Numbered from the stretch's first letter, positions 1 to 9,059 are shown. The stretch is DNA of 64,000 nucleotides from Aquimarina latercula DSM 2041 (GCF_000430645.1 NZ_AUMK01000015.1:62001-126000), one strand, 5' to 3'. Translations and numbers: made by a program. Notes: generated by a model not told the origin, from the letters alone.

Positions 1-105
1 GAATTTTATCTCTTCTGTGACTATTTTTTTATCGATTTCTTTTTTGCAAGAGAAAATAAATAAACTGAAAACCAGTATTACTGACACAAATATGTTTTTT
101 TTCAT
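1..105 (-). CDS. Lipoprotein, N-terminal fragment (runs off left edge)
   Basis: The reverse strand opens with ATG at 105 and reads 35 codons to the window edge without a stop. The product begins MKKN, has a hydrophobic stretch (IFVSVILVFSLFIF) and a lipobox-like FSC at about residue 20, followed by a charged KKEIDKK segment. This is a typical Bacteroidota lipoprotein signal. Nothing of the mature domain is visible, so no function can be given. Confidence 0.6.
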   Translation of the reverse strand, partial: MKKNIFVSVILVFSLFIFSCKKEIDKKIVTEEIKF

Positions 106-211
106 TAGTATTTTCTTTTTGTTGGTCCAATATGAGTTAAGATCTGTTTAAGAACGAAAAGTAACGGTTTTCTTTGTGAAACACAATTTCTAAAAGAAAC
201 AAATCTTTGTT

Positions 212-250
212 AAAAAAAAGCCGCACTTCAAAAATTCGAAGCACGACTTT
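212..250 (-). terminator. Rho-independent terminator of the creD block
   Basis: Read on the minus strand this is a 13-bp stem (arms AAAGTCGTGCTTC and GAAGTGCGGCTTT, with three G-U pairs) and an 8-nt loop, followed by a run of eight T. It lies about 70 bp past the creD stop and points the same way. The wobble pairs only form in the minus-strand RNA, which fixes the direction. Confidence 0.75.
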
Positions 251-320
251 TCTCAACTAACTAACCAGCATTTTTGTTTGTTATTTTAAAAAATAGTTAT
301 GTGATTTATATAAAAAAAAA

Positions 321-1685
321 TTAACCTCCATCATTCCCCCAATCAATTTTTCTAGATACCATCATAATGGTTCCCAGTATTAAAAACAATCCAATACTAC
401 CTACTAATAATGCGTAATCTTCTAACTGAATAATTACAAATATAAAGGCGTACAGAGCAGTCAAAGATGCTGATATCATGCCCATAAACTTAAAACTTCT
501 AAGAATTGCTTTAGTATATACAGAAATTAATACTATTACGGAGATACCAGCAATTAGATAAGCATATAAAAAGCTTGAGTGTTCGGAGATTGATATCAGT
601 AAAGTATAAAACATGGTCAGTGCTAACCCTATCATTAAGTATTGGAATGGATGAATATTTATCTTGCTAATAGTTTGTATTAAAAAGAAGACTAAGAAGG
701 TAAGTGCTATAACTAAATATCCATATTTGGCAGTTCTTTCACTCTTTTGATAATCATCTACAGGGACAATAAATTTTACTCCAAAAGCAGATGAATTAAT
801 ATGTGGTAACTCTCCAAAAAACTCTTGTTCGAATTCTCTGTTCACCTGTAATACTTTCCAGTTAGCTTTAAAACCTTTCTCGGTAATTGATTTAGTTTTT
901 GGATCTGGTAAATAGTTTCCATCAAATTTTGGAGAAGCCCAATCAGAAGTTATACTTACATTAGTTTCTTTACCTACCGGGATGAATTTTAGTTGATTAC
1001 TTCCGTTGATGATAAGATCTAGGTTAAAGTCAATTGCTTTTTCTTTTGGCCATGAGTTTTCGTTTAGAAATTTAGTTTCTAACGTATTGGTGTATGAATC
1101 TTTTGAGTATTTTGATTGGAGTAAGTAATTTTCTGTACCGAGTTTTAATTGGAGATTACTTTTTATTCCTTTTAGATTTGTAGAGTTAAGAATAATAGTA
1201 GATTTATCCCATAAAATATCTTCTTCTGGAATATCTTGAGTATCAAAAGATGGTATTGTAAATGATCCTTTAATCTTCATGTCAGAAGTGTATACTGGAG
1301 ATTTGTAAATACCTCTTTTTAGTGTGTCAGATGTAACGTTTGCTTTGATATCTAATAAATTAGGAAAGAAGAAAGCATGTCGAACCGTAATAATGTCTTC
1401 TTCAGTATATGATTTAGTTTTTTCATCCCATATTTTTTTGATATTATGAGTTTGATATGGAAGTTTTAGAATAGGCCCATAGAGCATTACTTGATTCCCC
1501 CATTTTTGGTTGATGTCACTTACTACCGTTTGTTCTTGTCTTATAGAACGTTCCTGTATTAGGCTTTTGATATAAGAAAGTGGAATCAATAGAACTAAAA
1601 TTAATATGCCTACCATAAGCATACGAATGGTAATTGAGGTTTTTATCCATTGTCCAAAGGATTTTTTTGGTTTTTGATTTTCCAT
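321..1685 (-). CDS. creD: CreD family inner-membrane protein
   Basis: Member of the CreD (cell envelope integrity, 'Cet') family, 454 residues, close to the usual length. One membrane helix at about residues 20-40 is followed by a large extracytoplasmic region (about 45-320) with the family start RQEQTVVSDINQKWGNQ and GPILKLPY, then four or five helices packed at 325-445. In enterobacteria creD is induced by the CreBC two-component system and affects beta-lactam and colicin tolerance; in Bacteroidota it usually sits, as here, behind a small winged-helix regulator rather than CreBC. It is the last gene of a leftward block (DUF1361 gene 29 bp upstream). The molecular activity is unknown. Confidence 0.9.
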   Translation of the reverse strand: MENQKPKKSFGQWIKTSITIRMLMVGILILVLLIPLSYIKSLIQERSIRQEQTVVSDINQKWGNQVMLYGPILKLPYQTHNIKKIWDEKTKSYTEEDIITVRHAFFFPNLLDIKANVTSDTLKRGIYKSPVYTSDMKIKGSFTIPSFDTQDIPEEDILWDKSTIILNSTNLKGIKSNLQLKLGTENYLLQSKYSKDSYTNTLETKFLNENSWPKEKAIDFNLDLIINGSNQLKFIPVGKETNVSITSDWASPKFDGNYLPDPKTKSITEKGFKANWKVLQVNREFEQEFFGELPHINSSAFGVKFIVPVDDYQKSERTAKYGYLVIALTFLVFFLIQTISKINIHPFQYLMIGLALTMFYTLLISISEHSSFLYAYLIAGISVIVLISVYTKAILRSFKFMGMISASLTALYAFIFVIIQLEDYALLVGSIGLFLILGTIMMVSRKIDWGNDGG

Positions 1686-1714
1686 GACTGTTTAAATTTA
1701 TAATGATTGTCTTT

Positions 1715-2368
1715 TTAGTTATTTTCTTTGTGATAATGTTGTATTAAGTGATAGGTGATGATTAAAAAACTACCAAAACCAATGGTAAATACCCAAGTAT
1801 GTATATGTTCGATAGGTGATATTATTCGCCTAAATATGTCACCTAGAATATGTAATGGATTTTGAATGAGATCCCAACTATTCCATCGAAGTATACGTCC
1901 CATGTATATACCAAACCCACATAATAATAGGGTTAGATGTATGATGAAATTGGTGGCCTTATTAGAAAAGTGTTCCCGAAGTAGTCGCTGCATTGTTCGC
2001 AAAGAAGCAAATCCAATTATTAATCCGTTAATGGCAAAAGATAAGATGAGAAGCACATCGAACCATACAGAATGTAGAGAACTAAGTCTAATATGCTGTA
2101 AATCGGTTAGTATGTAAGGCGCGTTAGGTAAAAAAGCTAACCAGGCTATAAAACCTAATCCGAATAGAAATCTATTTTTGTGTATTCTGTCAAAACTAAG
2201 CACGGTTGTTATTCCGTATGGGATGCAGGCTAGAAATAAGTTCCAGATTAAAAATAGAAAGAAAACAGAATCTAATTTTGTAACTCTAATAATTAAAAGT
2301 GTTATGCTAAATGCTACGGCTATACTAAAACCTTTAATAAACGGGAGTTGTTTTTGTAAAGAATTCAT
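1715..2368 (-). CDS. DUF1361 membrane protein
   Basis: 217-residue polytopic protein with about six predicted helices. The segment FLPNAPYILTDLQHI near residue 80 is the hallmark of the DUF1361 family, whose function is unknown. The stop of the upstream gene and this start touch (the ATG ends at 2368, where the neighbouring gene's stop begins), so translation is probably coupled. It shares the operon with creD and the Coq4-like gene, which suggests a role in the envelope or membrane lipids, but that is only inferred from position. Confidence 0.85.
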   Translation of the reverse strand: MNSLQKQLPFIKGFSIAVAFSITLLIIRVTKLDSVFFLFLIWNLFLACIPYGITTVLSFDRIHKNRFLFGLGFIAWLAFLPNAPYILTDLQHIRLSSLHSVWFDVLLILSFAINGLIIGFASLRTMQRLLREHFSNKATNFIIHLTLLLCGFGIYMGRILRWNSWDLIQNPLHILGDIFRRIISPIEHIHTWVFTIGFGSFLIITYHLIQHYHKENN

Positions 2369-2682
2369 TATAAAATAATAGTATGAAAAGGGTTATTGAT
2401 AACGATTAAGAAGTATCCAATAGCAATAGGAATATTTAATAAGAAAACTAATACAGTGGTTAAGTTTTCCTTGTAACAGTGATAATTGATAACTGTATTT
2501 GCTAATAATCCTATAAAAGTTATTCCGTTAAGAACAACGGCAATTATAACATAAAATAGACCTATTGTGGTTATTTGTTCCCATGGAACAATTAGATGTA
2601 GTAATAAGAGTATCGTGCCTAAAAGAAAGCTAAAGGTTGCTATCATAAGGGCGTTTCGATTTGCTGATTGTGTTATTTGCAT
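2368..2682 (-). CDS. Small four-helix membrane protein of the creD block
   Basis: 104 residues with about three hydrophobic segments (residues 15-32, 38-63, 75-97) and a short polar start (MQITQSANRNAL). I do not recognise a named family. It overlaps the upstream Coq4-like gene by 10 bp and abuts the DUF1361 gene, so the three are almost certainly one transcript. Proteins of this size and shape are frequent neighbours of creD in Flavobacteriia; that is a recollection, not something tested here. Confidence 0.75.
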   Translation of the reverse strand: MQITQSANRNALMIATFSFLLGTILLLLHLIVPWEQITTIGLFYVIIAVVLNGITFIGLLANTVINYHCYKENLTTVLVFLLNIPIAIGYFLIVINNPFHTIIL

Positions 2683-3140
2683 GGTGTAGATATTAAAAAA
2701 GTTGTTCTTATGGTGTCCAGTGATTGATCTAGTAATTTTTTGAAATCCAATTGATGAAATGAATAGGCATTACGCCCTTGTTTAAATGCATTTCTAAATA
2801 CTTTAAACTTATCAGGATAGAGTAAGGTTCCTATGAAAATAACAGTATATAAGTATGCACTCTTTTTACCGTTACCAAGAAGGTAATACTGCATTGATAT
2901 TTCCTCAGGAACTGTAATTCCAGTTTTTGTTAGTACGTGAAATACATCATGATTTTCTAATTTAGGCTGAGGTGTGAAATCATGTTGTAGCAAAAAGCTC
3001 CCTAAGTGAAATCCAAGACTTGTTTTAGGATATCTTAACAGTTGTGATATTGAAATACCCCAAGGATCTTCTTTTTTGAACCATTTTTGATATGGAATTT
3101 TACTCCATTCATATAGTATTTCTAATAATATTGATCTCAT
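2673..3140 (-). CDS. Coq4-like protein
   Basis: 155 residues. The segment HDVFHVLTK followed by E eleven residues after the second His (about residues 83-99) reproduces the H-D-x-x-H-x11-E zinc/iron-binding signature of the Coq4 family, known from ubiquinone biosynthesis. Bacteroidota make menaquinone, so the substrate must differ from classic Coq4 or the protein acts elsewhere. The rest (ISQLLRYPKTSLGFHLGSFL upstream, FRNAFKQGRNA downstream) also has the all-helical look of the family. Its start lies 9-10 bp downstream of a palindromic operator (3150-3177), so this gene probably heads a transcript Coq4-like / membrane protein / DUF1361 / creD. Confidence 0.75.
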   Translation of the reverse strand: MRSILLEILYEWSKIPYQKWFKKEDPWGISISQLLRYPKTSLGFHLGSFLLQHDFTPQPKLENHDVFHVLTKTGITVPEEISMQYYLLGNGKKSAYLYTVIFIGTLLYPDKFKVFRNAFKQGRNAYSFHQLDFKKLLDQSLDTIRTTFLISTPCK

Positions 3141-3149
3141 TTTTAATTT

Positions 3150-3177
3150 TTAAAAGTACTTTGAAATTCAAAGTAAA
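3150..3177 (-). promoter_or_regulatory. Palindromic operator upstream of the Coq4-like gene
   Basis: Contains the dyad ACTTTGAAATTCAAAGT (3158-3174). The whole 28-bp block recurs with a single mismatch at 4138-4165, just upstream of the other leftward transcript start in this cluster. Its position against the start codon and the winged-helix regulator encoded between the two sites make it a likely repressor operator. Confidence 0.7.
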
Positions 3178-3194
3178 TAAATAAAAAAATATAG

Positions 3195-3488
3195 CTATTG
3201 CTTTAGTAATTTTTCAATAGCTTCTACATGTTTTTTAAAGGCATCACGCCCTTTTTTAGTGGCACTATATCGCGTGTTTGGTTTTTTTCCTATGAATGAT
3301 TTTTCAACCAATATATATTCCGATTTTTCTAGCGCTTTGGTGTGACTAGCTAAATTTCCATCCGTTGCACCTAACAATTCCTTTAGCATTTTAAAATCAG
3401 CATATTCATTAACCACCAATACGGACATAATACCTAGTCGTATTCGGTGATCAAATGCTTTATTTATGTTGCCAATTATACTGCTCAT
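3195..3488 (-). CDS. Winged-helix transcriptional regulator
   Basis: 97-residue stand-alone winged helix (HTH_34 / MarR-PadR-like): helices from about residue 8, recognition region DGNLASHTKALEKSEYI (about 43-60) and a basic wing KKPNTRYSATKKGRDAF. Proteins of this kind bind short palindromes as dimers. It lies 42 bp downstream of the 201-residue membrane protein and is probably cotranscribed with it. The two copies of a 17-bp palindrome flanking the regulator are the obvious candidate targets, giving autoregulation plus control of the Coq4-like/creD transcript. No sensor domain is present, so the signal must come from elsewhere, perhaps the membrane-protein partner. Confidence 0.85.
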   Translation of the reverse strand: MSSIIGNINKAFDHRIRLGIMSVLVVNEYADFKMLKELLGATDGNLASHTKALEKSEYILVEKSFIGKKPNTRYSATKKGRDAFKKHVEAIEKLLKQ

Positions 3489-3530
3489 TTCTTAGCTTTT
3501 AAGCTTAAATTTTAAGTGTTTCGAAGAATT

Positions 3531-4136
3531 TTATCTATCGTGTTTTAAATAGATTAAACTACCATAGACAATATGCATTATCCCAAACCCTAGAACCCAA
3601 AACCAGAAACCATAATTTGGAAATACAGAACACACCAAACCTAATATAATTTCTGCATACCCCAAATATTTTACATTTCCAATAGTATATTTTGACGCAT
3701 TTACTAAGGCTAATCCATAAAAAATTAGCATTAATGATCCAGTAAGGCCATAATGATGATTATAAACTTTGATGATAATAAAAATACCACCAGTAACCAA
3801 TGGAATTAAAAAAGCAGTGAGTAATCTTTTGGAAGTTCCATTCCAAAGGGTTTCGTTATTTTGCTTAGCTTTTCTGTTGCTTAATATGATACCGGTTATA
3901 ATGCTTAAAAGCGCTACTGCTGCAAGGTCAATTAGAATATAGTTAAATATCTTTCCTTCGGCGATAACATAATCTATACCGCTGACACTAACAAGATAAT
4001 AAGCAATTGCTGCACCTATGATTGCATATATACCTGCTAATATTCCTGATAAACCACTAAGGGAGAAAAATCGTGATGATTTATTCATCATATCCTTGAT
4101 CTCCGTAATATCTTTTAAATAATCTTCTGTGCTCAT
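3531..4136 (-). CDS. Six-helix membrane protein paired with winged-helix regulator
   Basis: 201 residues: a polar, acidic N-terminus (MSTEDYLKDITEIKDMMNKS) followed by roughly six hydrophobic segments. No catalytic motif is visible and I do not recognise a family. It is the first gene of the leftward transcript that also encodes the winged-helix regulator; its start codon is a single base short of the operator copy at 4138-4165. A membrane partner for a sensor-less repressor is one possible role, but this is inference from arrangement. Confidence 0.7.
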   Translation of the reverse strand: MSTEDYLKDITEIKDMMNKSSRFFSLSGLSGILAGIYAIIGAAIAYYLVSVSGIDYVIAEGKIFNYILIDLAAVALLSIITGIILSNRKAKQNNETLWNGTSKRLLTAFLIPLVTGGIFIIIKVYNHHYGLTGSLMLIFYGLALVNASKYTIGNVKYLGYAEIILGLVCSVFPNYGFWFWVLGFGIMHIVYGSLIYLKHDR

Positions 4137-4137
4137 A

Positions 4138-4165
4138 TTAAAAGTACTTTGAAATACAAAGTAAA
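4138..4165 (-). promoter_or_regulatory. Second copy of the palindromic operator
   Basis: Carries ACTTTGAAATACAAAGT (4146-4162) and matches the block at 3150-3177 at 27 of 28 positions. It lies immediately upstream of the ATG at 4136, so a protein bound here would block the promoter or the first transcribed bases. Confidence 0.7.
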
Positions 4166-4210
4166 ATTAAAATATTGAAACTCACAAATTTTTTTGAACT
4201 TAATCCGGAA

Positions 4211-5692
4211 TTAGTTTTTACGTTTAAATTGTGATTCTAAACTTCCTTTAACTTCTAAATCTTCTAATGCCTCTCCTACAACACCAGTAGCTATAAGGGT
4301 ATTGTAGTTATTCCAGAAATTGCTATCATAGGAAAGCGGGTAGTTAAATAGGGCATTAGAAAAATTATTTTTAAAAATTTCGTCATTAGTAAAAGAAGAA
4401 ATTTTTTCAATATTAACCGCGCCAACTATTAATTCTGACTCTGTAGTTATTTTATAGTTTTCGAATAAATCACCTGTGTTTTCATACGAATTAATTGCTT
4501 TAATTCGCTTTAGATACCAAGTGCTCTTATAGTCAGAGAATGTAACATAAACTTGATAGTTCTTTAGACTGGTAATGCGCGTAATAAATGCTTTTTTGCT
4601 ACTTTTTTCTATAACTTCTGGAGTTTTTAGTTGGGCTGCGAATCGCTGGTTTAAAGTACTCTTTGCTTCGTTAGTAAGTTTATATTGATATGAAATAATT
4701 GCCTTGCTATCTTCTTCTATAGTCACTTCACCAATATAGGGAGTTTCAATATCAGAGAAATCTTTTGGCTTAAAAGAAATAATATAAACTAACTTATTAT
4801 TATAAGTGCTCTTTCCATAAAGGGTGAAAAGATATTTGTTATTTATTTGAGAATCAAAGAAATCTTCTTTCCTTTTTACTTTATCTGCTCCAGTTAATCG
4901 AAGAGGACCTCCACCTATTTCATTATTTTCCAACCATTTTAGATTTAAAGTGTCGATAGATTTTAATTTCTTTGATTGTTCTAAAATTTTATAATCTTGT
5001 AGATTATTACTTTTTCTTAAGGCTATTATTTTGGCCTTGTCTCTGGTGTCAGCTACAAATTTTTGGGGCTCAGGAAAAGGAACTTGGTTAATATTATATT
5101 CTAGACGATTAAACTGCATGTAATTTGTCCTAGATAATAAATAATCAAAATTAGAATCATAAGCGGAGTAATGTATAAGGCTCGCAGCATCGGAGAATTT
5201 TGTGTAATTGTTATCTATTTTTGTTAATTCTCTGTAATATGCTTCTAGTTCAGTGGATTGCTGAGAGTAATTTTCTGGAATTAATGAAATAGCTTGATCA
5301 ATCAGTTCTTTGTATTTGTTTTTTACCGTTACAACAATTTCATCTAATGAGGTAGAAACTGGATTTAGGTATACTTTTTTAGAAGTATCTTTTAATTTTT
5401 TTATTGATATACTACTGTTTTCATAACCTACAAAAGAAAATACAACTTTACGGGATTCATATTTTTTACTAATAGTTAACTCAAATTTTCCTTCTTCATT
5501 AGTTATAGTTCCTATTGATGTTCCGTCAATTAAAACATTCGTAAAAGGCAAAGGAGTTTTGGTGCTCTTATCCAGAACAGTTGCTTCTATGGTATATGTT
5601 TCTTGTTTCTTTTTTTTTATCTGACTTTCAGCTAGTCCAGGTAATAAAAAAAGGAAAAAGAAGATTAATTGAATTGAGTTTTGAGGTTTCAA
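4211..5692 (-). CDS. Secreted carboxypeptidase-regulatory-like domain protein
   Basis: 493 residues. A signal peptide (about 1-23, ending LAESQ) precedes a CarboxypepD_reg-like beta-sandwich at about 33-115, seen in VLDKSTKTPLPFTNVLIDG, GTITNEEGKFEL and FSFVGYE. This fold also forms the N-terminal plug extension of SusC/TonB receptors, but there is no beta-barrel or plug here. The remaining 370 residues resemble the large uncharacterised periplasmic or outer-membrane proteins that follow this domain in Flavobacteriia. It is monocistronic, divergent from the DUF1801 gene. Probably periplasmic or surface located; function unknown. Confidence 0.75.
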   Translation of the reverse strand: MKPQNSIQLIFFFLFLLPGLAESQIKKKKQETYTIEATVLDKSTKTPLPFTNVLIDGTSIGTITNEEGKFELTISKKYESRKVVFSFVGYENSSISIKKLKDTSKKVYLNPVSTSLDEIVVTVKNKYKELIDQAISLIPENYSQQSTELEAYYRELTKIDNNYTKFSDAASLIHYSAYDSNFDYLLSRTNYMQFNRLEYNINQVPFPEPQKFVADTRDKAKIIALRKSNNLQDYKILEQSKKLKSIDTLNLKWLENNEIGGGPLRLTGADKVKRKEDFFDSQINNKYLFTLYGKSTYNNKLVYIISFKPKDFSDIETPYIGEVTIEEDSKAIISYQYKLTNEAKSTLNQRFAAQLKTPEVIEKSSKKAFITRITSLKNYQVYVTFSDYKSTWYLKRIKAINSYENTGDLFENYKITTESELIVGAVNIEKISSFTNDEIFKNNFSNALFNYPLSYDSNFWNNYNTLIATGVVGEALEDLEVKGSLESQFKRKN

Positions 5693-5755
5693 TGTGATTA
5701 GATATCTTGGGGTTAATAATTGTAAAATTAACTATTTTAAAAATACCATTTTTTA

Positions 5756-6118
5756 TTGAATCCTGCAGAAAATTATATTCTTAACCAACCGGAACCATTT
5801 CGATCTATGTTACTTCATTTACAGGTACTTATTGAAACTACTTTGCCAGAGGTACAATTGCTATTTAAGTGGAAAGTTCCTTTTTATTACATAGATAAAA
5901 GTCCTATTTGCTATCTAAATGTAACTAAAGGATATGTGGATATTGGCTTTTGGGGAGCACAATATTTTACCAAGCACCTGGATAAGCTAGTGTCAGATAA
6001 AAGAAAATACGTTAAATCTTTACGCTATTTTGAGCCAAAGGAAATAGAAGAAGACATGCTTATTGACCTCCTTGAGCAAGCATATTTACATAGAAATAAA
6101 AAAATTATAACGAATTAA
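5756..6118 (+). CDS. DUF1801 domain protein (TTG start)
   Basis: 120 residues. The start is TTG at 5756, giving MNPAENYILNQPEPFR, which is the usual beginning of this family in Flavobacteriia; the next in-frame ATG (codon 18) would cut off the conserved start. DUF1801 proteins are small, single-domain, cytosolic proteins with a SufE/YdhG-like alpha-beta fold and no firmly assigned biochemical role. Motif KWKVPFYYIDKSPICYLN fits. The last 14 bp overlap convergently with kdsA. Confidence 0.8.
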   Translation: MNPAENYILNQPEPFRSMLLHLQVLIETTLPEVQLLFKWKVPFYYIDKSPICYLNVTKGYVDIGFWGAQYFTKHLDKLVSDKRKYVKSLRYFEPKEIEEDMLIDLLEQAYLHRNKKIITN

Positions 6119-6923
6119 CGGTTTGTCTAATAGCAACCAAGTTACTAAGTAACTTTTCTAGATATTGTAGGTCTAGCATATTAGCACCATCACTTTTTGC
6201 ATTTGAAGGATCAAAATGCGTTTCCATAAATAGACCATCAACACCAGTTACCACTCCAGCACGTGCTATTGTTTCTATCATATCTGGTCTTCCACCCGTT
6301 ACTCCGCTAGTCTGATTAGGTTGTTGTAGAGAATGTGTAACATCTAGAACTGTAGTAGCATATTGTTTCATAGTTGGTATTCCTCTAAAATCTACAATCA
6401 TATCTTGATATCCGAACATAGTTCCTCTGTCTGTAATCATAGCTAAGTCGCTACCACTATCATTAACCTTTCTTACTGCATGTTGCATTGCTTCGGGACT
6501 CATAAACTGTCCTTTTTTAAGGTTTACTGTTTTTCCAGTTTTGGCTGCGGCAACTACTAGGTCAGTCTGTCTTACCAAAAATGCAGGAATTTGTAAAATA
6601 TCAACATATTCTGCAGCCATAGCTGCATCATCATTCTCATGGATATCAGTTACTGTTGGAACCTCAAAAGTTTCTCCTACTTTACGTAAAATTTTTAACG
6701 CTTTTTCATTTCCAATACCCGTAAAACTATCAATACGGCTTCGATTTGCTTTTTTAAAAGAACCTTTGAAAACATATGGAATTTTAAGTTTAGAAGTGAT
6801 TTCTACTACTTTTTCAGCAATTCTTAAAGCCATTTCTTCTCCCTCAATAGCACAAGGTCCTGCAAGAAGGAAAAAATTATTAGCATCAAGGTTTTTTAGG
6901 TTTTTAATCTTTGAAAGTTCCAT
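6105..6923 (-). CDS. kdsA: 3-deoxy-8-phosphooctulonate synthase (KDO-8-P synthase)
   Basis: Condenses phosphoenolpyruvate with arabinose 5-phosphate to KDO-8-phosphate, the committed step to the KDO of lipopolysaccharide inner core; cytosolic. 272 residues, full length. Motifs: AGPCAIEGEE (about 21-30), FKGSFKKANRSR (about 53-64), AAKTGKTVNLKKGQF (about 132-146), DRGTMFGY and FMETHFDP. The Cys in AGPC is the metal ligand of the metal-dependent class (Aquifex type); the metal-independent E. coli type has Asn there. A -7 box lies at 6942-6949. Convergent overlap of 14 bp with the DUF1801 gene. Confidence 0.97.
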   Translation of the reverse strand: MELSKIKNLKNLDANNFFLLAGPCAIEGEEMALRIAEKVVEITSKLKIPYVFKGSFKKANRSRIDSFTGIGNEKALKILRKVGETFEVPTVTDIHENDDAAMAAEYVDILQIPAFLVRQTDLVVAAAKTGKTVNLKKGQFMSPEAMQHAVRKVNDSGSDLAMITDRGTMFGYQDMIVDFRGIPTMKQYATTVLDVTHSLQQPNQTSGVTGGRPDMIETIARAGVVTGVDGLFMETHFDPSNAKSDGANMLDLQYLEKLLSNLVAIRQTVNSL

Positions 6924-6941
6924 ATCAATATTTTAAGAATG

Positions 6942-6949
6942 CAAAGATA
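6942..6949 (-). promoter_or_regulatory. Probable -7 promoter element of kdsA
   Basis: Minus strand reads TATCTTTG, an exact match to the Bacteroidota -7 consensus TAnnTTTG, 19 bp upstream of the kdsA start codon. The -33 TTG element is not clear. Confidence 0.5.
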
Positions 6950-7169
6950 TGCGTTTTAATGATTGAATGAAAAGATTATCTATCAAGAAGTTTTGTATCT
7001 ATTATCATGTTGAATATTAGTCGTCTTAACCTATGTTACCAAGATATTATTGTTCGAATACTTAATTGTTAACTGAAATTTAAGAAGCTTTACAAGAGAG
7101 GTTTAAGTGTTTGATTTTGAAGCTGTTTTATTATTCTTGTTTTAATATACAACCTATTAAAATATAACG

Positions 7170-7177
7170 TACATTTG
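7170..7177 (+). promoter_or_regulatory. Probable -7 promoter element of typA
   Basis: TACATTTG matches TAnnTTTG and lies 21 bp before the typA ATG. No convincing -33 element at the expected distance. Confidence 0.45.
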
Positions 7178-7198
7178 CACCCTTAAATTCAGGCGTAT

Positions 7199-8998
7199 AT
7201 GACTGCTATAAAAAACATTGCTATTATTGCTCACGTAGATCACGGTAAAACTACCTTGGTAGATAAAATTATGTATCACTGTCAATTATTTCGTGAAAAC
7301 GAGAATACAGGAGATTTGATTTTAGATAATAATGATTTAGAGCGCGAAAGAGGAATCACAATTACTTCTAAGAATGTTTCTGTTACTTATAAAGGAACAA
7401 AAATCAATATTATTGATACACCAGGTCACGCCGATTTCGGTGGAGAAGTAGAGCGTGTATTAAATATGGCTGATGGTGTTCTATTATTAGTAGATGCTTT
7501 TGAAGGGCCAATGCCGCAAACACGTTTTGTACTTCAAAAAGCAATTGATTTAGGATTAAAACCTTGTGTAGTTGTTAATAAAGTAGATAAGGAGAACTGC
7601 ACTCCTGATGAAGTGCACGAGAAAGTTTTTGATCTAATGTTTGAATTAGGAGCAGAGGAGTGGCAGTTAGATTTCCCAACAGTTTATGGTTCTGCAAAGA
7701 ACAACTGGATGAGTGATGACTGGCAGAAAGAAACTGATAGTATAGAACCATTATTGGATATGGTGATGGAGCATATTCCTGCGCCAAAGATCCAAGAAGG
7801 GACAGTACAGATGTTAATTACATCATTAGACTTTTCTTCATTTACAGGTCGTATAGCGATTGGTCGTTTACAAAGAGGTACATTGACAGAAGGAATGCAG
7901 GTTTCGTTAGTAAAACGTGATGGAACAATAAAGAAATCAAAAATAAAAGAACTTCATACTTTCGAAGGTTTAGGAAGAATGAAAGTCGATAAAGTAGAGG
8001 CAGGAGATATTTGTGCTTTAGTTGGTTTAGAAGGATTTGAAATCGGTGATACCGTTGCTGATATCGAAAACCCAGAAGGTTTAAAAACGATCGCAATTGA
8101 TGAACCAACGATGAGTATGTTATTTACGATTAACGATTCTCCGTTTTTTGGTAAAGATGGAAAATTTGTTACTTCGAGACATATCAAAGAAAGATTAGAA
8201 AAAGAATTAGAGAAAAATTTAGCACTTAGAGTTAATGAAACTAATAGTGCGGATAAATTCTTGGTTTTTGGTAGAGGTGTACTTCACTTATCTGTACTTA
8301 TTGAAACAATGCGTAGAGAAGGATATGAATTACAAATCGGACAGCCGCAAGTAATTATTAAGGAGATTGATGGTGTAAAATGCGAACCTATTGAAGAATT
8401 AACTATTGATTTACCTGAGAATGTATCTGGTAAAGCGGTAGAAATGGTAACAATGCGTAAAGGAGAAATGTTAAGCATGGAAGCCAAAGGAGAGCGAATG
8501 GTTTGTGAGTTTATGATCCCATCTAGAGGTATTATTGGATTACGTAATCAGTTATTAACGGCTACCGCTGGAGAGGCGATTATGGCGCACCGATTTAAAG
8601 AATATCAGCCACTTAAAGGTGATATTCCAGGTCGTATTAATGGATCTTTAGTATCTATGGAAAAAGGTTCTGCAATACCGTATTCTATTGATAAATTACA
8701 AGATAGAGGGAAGTTTTTTGTAGATCCAGGTGAGGATATTTATGAAGGTCAAGTGATAGGAGAGAATTCTAGAGGAGATGATATGACAGTTAATATTACT
8801 AAAACTAAAAAGTTAAGTAATGTTCGTTCTTCTGGAGCTGATGATAAAGCTAAGATCGTTCCTGCAATTAAATTCTCTTTAGAAGAAGCTTTGGAATATA
8901 TTCAAAAAGATGAGTATGTAGAAGTTACTCCTAATCATTTACGATTAAGAAAAGTATTCTTAACAGAAGTTGAGCGTAAGAGAAATAAAATTGTATAA
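7199..8998 (+). CDS. typA: Ribosome-associated GTPase TypA/BipA
   Basis: Translational GTPase of the EF-G/LepA superfamily that binds the 70S ribosome and supports 50S assembly and growth under cold or stress. 599 residues, full length. G motifs: AHVDHGKTT (about 11-19), RGITI (about 51-55), DTPGH (about 77-81), NKVDK (about 131-135) and a SAK G5 at about 165. The downstream EF-Tu-like domain II, EF-G domain III/V-like region ([19 protein letters not shown]) and the BipA-specific C-terminus follow. Monocistronic: its own -7 box upstream and a strong terminator 32 bp downstream. Confidence 0.97.
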   Translation: MTAIKNIAIIAHVDHGKTTLVDKIMYHCQLFRENENTGDLILDNNDLERERGITITSKNVSVTYKGTKINIIDTPGHADFGGEVERVLNMADGVLLLVDAFEGPMPQTRFVLQKAIDLGLKPCVVVNKVDKENCTPDEVHEKVFDLMFELGAEEWQLDFPTVYGSAKNNWMSDDWQKETDSIEPLLDMVMEHIPAPKIQEGTVQMLITSLDFSSFTGRIAIGRLQRGTLTEGMQVSLVKRDGTIKKSKIKELHTFEGLGRMKVDKVEAGDICALVGLEGFEIGDTVADIENPEGLKTIAIDEPTMSMLFTINDSPFFGKDGKFVTSRHIKERLEKELEKNLALRVNETNSADKFLVFGRGVLHLSVLIETMRREGYELQIGQPQVIIKEIDGVKCEPIEELTIDLPENVSGKAVEMVTMRKGEMLSMEAKGERMVCEFMIPSRGIIGLRNQLLTATAGEAIMAHRFKEYQPLKGDIPGRINGSLVSMEKGSAIPYSIDKLQDRGKFFVDPGEDIYEGQVIGENSRGDDMTVNITKTKKLSNVRSSGADDKAKIVPAIKFSLEEALEYIQKDEYVEVTPNHLRLRKVFLTEVERKRNKIV

Positions 8999-9030
8999 GT
9001 CTAAAACTTCTTATTTATAATATATAATTA

Positions 9031-9059
9031 AAAAATCCCGAGGTAACTCGGGATTTTTT
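9031..9059 (+). terminator. Rho-independent terminator of typA
   Basis: Perfect 12-bp stem AAAAATCCCGAG / CTCGGGATTTTT around the tetraloop GTAA, ending in a T-run. Because the stem starts with an A-run it could work in both directions. Confidence 0.9.

Noticed and set aside
1866..2378. Plus-strand open frames opposite the DUF1361 gene
   Set aside because: They lie entirely within a well-supported minus-strand gene, have no family match and no promoter.
6541..6936. Plus-strand frame opposite kdsA
   Set aside because: Antisense shadow of kdsA, low-complexity product without motif.
7575..8487. Minus-strand open frames inside typA
   Set aside because: typA is full length with all GTPase motifs; these antisense frames show no conserved domain and follow its codon pattern.
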